Under the pieces are notes generated by a model. The model saw only the letters and a list, made by a program, of their open reading frames with translations. It searched no databases and was not told the DNA's origin. Shown here one piece after another: positions 12,919 to 13,196 of a stretch of 13,196 nucleotides of DNA (its first letter is position 1; each line of letters opens with the position of its first letter). The stretch is from Deinococcus sp. Its GTDB lineage: Bacteria; Deinococcota; Deinococci; Deinococcales; Deinococcaceae. The stretch spans positions 1 to 13,196 of the forward strand of contig JAUNHF010000022.1 of assembly GCA_030524065.1 (NCBI GenBank), given 5' to 3'. Both the position numbers and the translations under genes were made by a program.

Positions 12919-13196
12919 GTGACCCGTCCCGCCTCTCTCCAGTCTGACCTTTCGCACGCTTCTGACCTCGCCGTGGTGCTGGTGTCGCCCAAGACGCCCG
13001 GCAACATTGGCTCGGCGGCCCGCGCCATGCTGAACATGGGGGCCAGCGACCTGCGCCTAGTGGCTCCGCGCTGTGACCACCTGAGCAAAGAAGCCCGCGC
13101 TTTTGCCGTACACGCCGAAGAGTTGCTGGAACGCGCTCCTGTGTACGCCACGCTGGCCGAGGCGCTGGCCGACCGGGACCTGAGCATTGGCACCTC
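12919..13196 (+). CDS. trmJ: TrmJ-like SPOUT tRNA 2'-O-methyltransferase (5' part, truncated by window edge)
   Basis: A GTG-started frame runs open to the window edge and gives the first 92 residues. After a short N-terminal stretch it reads LAVVLVSPKTPGNIGSAARA (17-36), then MLNMGASDLRLVAP (37-50). This is SpoU motif 1, with N29, G31 and the conserved arginine R35 (NIGSAARAM). The following DHLSKEARAFAVHAEE agrees with TrmJ/LasT-type enzymes, which methylate the 2'-OH of residue 32 in tRNA anticodon loops using S-adenosylmethionine. The knotted SAM-binding C-terminal motifs lie outside the window, so a different SpoU-family RNA target remains possible. Its start is supported by TAACAT 7 nt upstream and by the position of the first beta strand. 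Confidence 0.87.
   Translation, partial: MTRPASLQSDLSHASDLAVVLVSPKTPGNIGSAARAMLNMGASDLRLVAPRCDHLSKEARAFAVHAEELLERAPVYATLAEALADRDLSIGT

Noticed and set aside
11560..12957. 465-codon minus-strand open frame opposite yjbQ and the glycosyltransferase gene
   Set aside because: It is rich in Arg, Gln, Gly and His with no recognisable domain. It lies exactly antisense to two well-identified genes and runs through their promoters; it is a by-product of GC-rich third-position bias.
1..13196. CRISPR array, tRNA/rRNA, insertion sequence, toxin-antitoxin or defence cassette
   Set aside because: I looked on both strands for regularly spaced repeats, cloverleaf patterns, transposase or nuclease motifs and small paired genes, and found none I could support.

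Overview
The window is a gene-dense, high-GC bacterial chromosome segment that looks like Deinococcus. Three things suggest this: the GC-rich codon use, the housekeeping gene set, and the start-site architecture. At nine of the thirteen genes a TANNNT -10-like hexamer ends only 6-8 nt before the start codon, with no Shine-Dalgarno and no clear -35. This is the layout of leaderless mRNAs, which are reported to be common in Deinococcus. The genus call is inference; no rRNA or lineage marker is present. No gene-free stretch exceeds 300 bases; the longest spacer is the 154 bp between the SDR gene and yjbQ.

Left part (1-3866): the two halves of a Ktr-type potassium uptake system lie on the minus strand. 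They are the 5' part of ktrA (NAD/RCK regulatory subunit, cut by the window edge) and complete ktrB (membrane channel subunit). Two unrelated-looking genes lie between them: a membrane-anchored serine beta-lactamase-fold hydrolase (minus strand) and a divergently transcribed winged-helix regulator (plus strand). They share a 29 bp spacer. This is the most accessory-looking part of the window.

Middle part (3916-7145): three to four plus-strand genes encode a LysE/ArgO-type amino-acid exporter, a stand-alone DEDDh 3'-5' exonuclease (DnaQ-like) and a TPR protein. The TPR stop codon overlaps the start of tsaE, the ATPase of tRNA t6A synthesis. A short-loop G-quadruplex motif lies over the first codons of tsaE.

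Middle-right (7248-10640): ackA and full-length pta form the acetyl-CoA/acetyl-phosphate/acetate pathway, with a strong ribosome-binding site before pta. A branched inverted repeat (10656-10711) separates pta from a convergent short-chain dehydrogenase gene.

Right part (11508-13196): a divergent intergenic region carries a C8 tract and three copies of an 11-bp motif at an exact 14-bp period. It is followed by yjbQ, a WecG/TagA-family glycosyltransferase and the 5' part of a TrmJ-like tRNA 2'-O-methyltransferase, each with its own apparent leaderless start.

I see no CRISPR array, tRNA or rRNA, insertion sequence, prophage or recognisable defence system. I do not claim a new multi-gene system. 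The observations most worth a second look are regulatory: the tsaE G-quadruplex, the branched pta/SDR element, the leaderless starts, and the hydrolase/regulator pair between ktrB and ktrA.
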